Part shown: positions 63,829 to 64,000 of the stretch, in pieces
Layout of the letters: every line of letters starts with the position of its first letter
Position numbering within the stretch: the first letter of the stretch is position 1
DNA from: Yponomeuta sedellus
Lineage: Eukaryota > Arthropoda > Insecta > Lepidoptera > Yponomeutidae
Assembly: GCA_934045075.1 (NCBI GenBank)
Contig: OW203723.1
Location: forward strand, 18,212,035-18,276,034
Reading direction: 5' to 3'
Length of the DNA: 64,000 nt
Position numbers and translations under genes: made by a program
Notes under the pieces: generated by a model
Database searches by the model: none
The model's input: only the letters and a program-made list of their open reading frames with translations
Told to the model about the DNA's origin: nothing

Positions 63829-64000
63829 GCTTCCGTGCTTCGCAAGGCACGTTAAGCCGTTGGTGACGGCTGTCATATAATGGCAGTCGTTAAGCCATGT
63901 CAAAGGCCTTATGGGCAGCTTGATAACTTCTGACAGTAAGGCCCGCCACTGTCTTCCAATCCTCCACCAACCCGGACTTGGCTCTCGTGGTGGAGTATAG
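63829..64000 (+). mobile_element. 5S-SINE, 5'-truncated, cut by window end
   Basis: Starts inside the element at CTTCCGTGCTTCGCAAGGCACG, lacking the 5S-like head, and runs through GCCGTTGGTGACGGCTGTC, CTTCTGACAGTAAGGCCCGCC and CTCCACCAACCCGGACTTGG to the edge. Confidence 0.85.

Overview
The window looks like gene-poor, transposon-rich nuclear DNA of an insect, most likely a moth or butterfly. The evidence is AT-rich non-coding sequence, very many short retroposons with tRNA-like or 5S-rRNA-like promoters, short LINE 3' ends closing in AATAAA-type signals or simple repeats, and repeat families that I associate with Lepidoptera (a 'GGCCAAGTGC...GGTTCCGTA' repeat, tRNA-derived SINEs, RTE-like LINE tails). 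The organism assignment is inference. No bacterial operon, CRISPR array, rRNA gene or functional tRNA gene is visible, and I found no convincing host protein-coding exon. The only long intact reading frame is a mariner transposase at 27317-28408 (minus).

Layout. 1-12450 holds scattered SINE and LINE fragments, a CpG-rich island (3160-3625) that could be a promoter or first exon, two hairpins (5821-5936), an AT microsatellite and several MITE-like elements. 12450-14480 is mostly unrecognised. 14480-25400 is dense in repeats: a full-length 5S-SINE with a 13-bp target duplication, a nested R-family element, inverted tRNA-SINE units and RTE-like tails. 25300-28640 holds a TA tract, R-family repeats and the mariner, which split an R-family copy at a TA. 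28900-36900 is again SINE, LINE and MITE sequence. 36900-48600 is sparser. 48600-56300 has a GT microsatellite, a tandem 296-bp duplication, a GCC-rich motif cluster, a palindrome of about 430 bp and decayed reverse-transcriptase C-termini. 57000-64000 holds composite inverted tRNA-SINE units, a chimeric SINE, a tandem duplication and a second long R-family copy; a 5S-SINE runs off the right edge.

Family names used here: 5S-SINE (12 copies or pieces; its head keeps 5S rRNA internal promoter motifs); SINE-A (tRNA-like, ends in CCTATTTAGAGG / CCTCTAAATAGG, usually in inverted units); SINE-D (head GCGTAGCGGTAGCGC); SINE-E (body GCGTGCCCACCGCGG, tRNA-like head); RTE-like LINE (C-terminus with GRPPNRW); LINE-H (C-terminus with QDRGKWQS); R (GGTTCCGTA repeat with GACGGACGGACGG); F (AAACTGCG repeat); MITE-J, MITE-L, K and N (inverted-repeat elements). 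The elements interact by nesting: mariner in R, a LINE tail in SINE-E, MITE-J in an RTE-like tail, and 5S-SINE joined to SINE-A. Several of these can be verified inside the window because the target duplications are present.

All family assignments come from reading motifs and comparing copies by eye. No alignment or database search was run.
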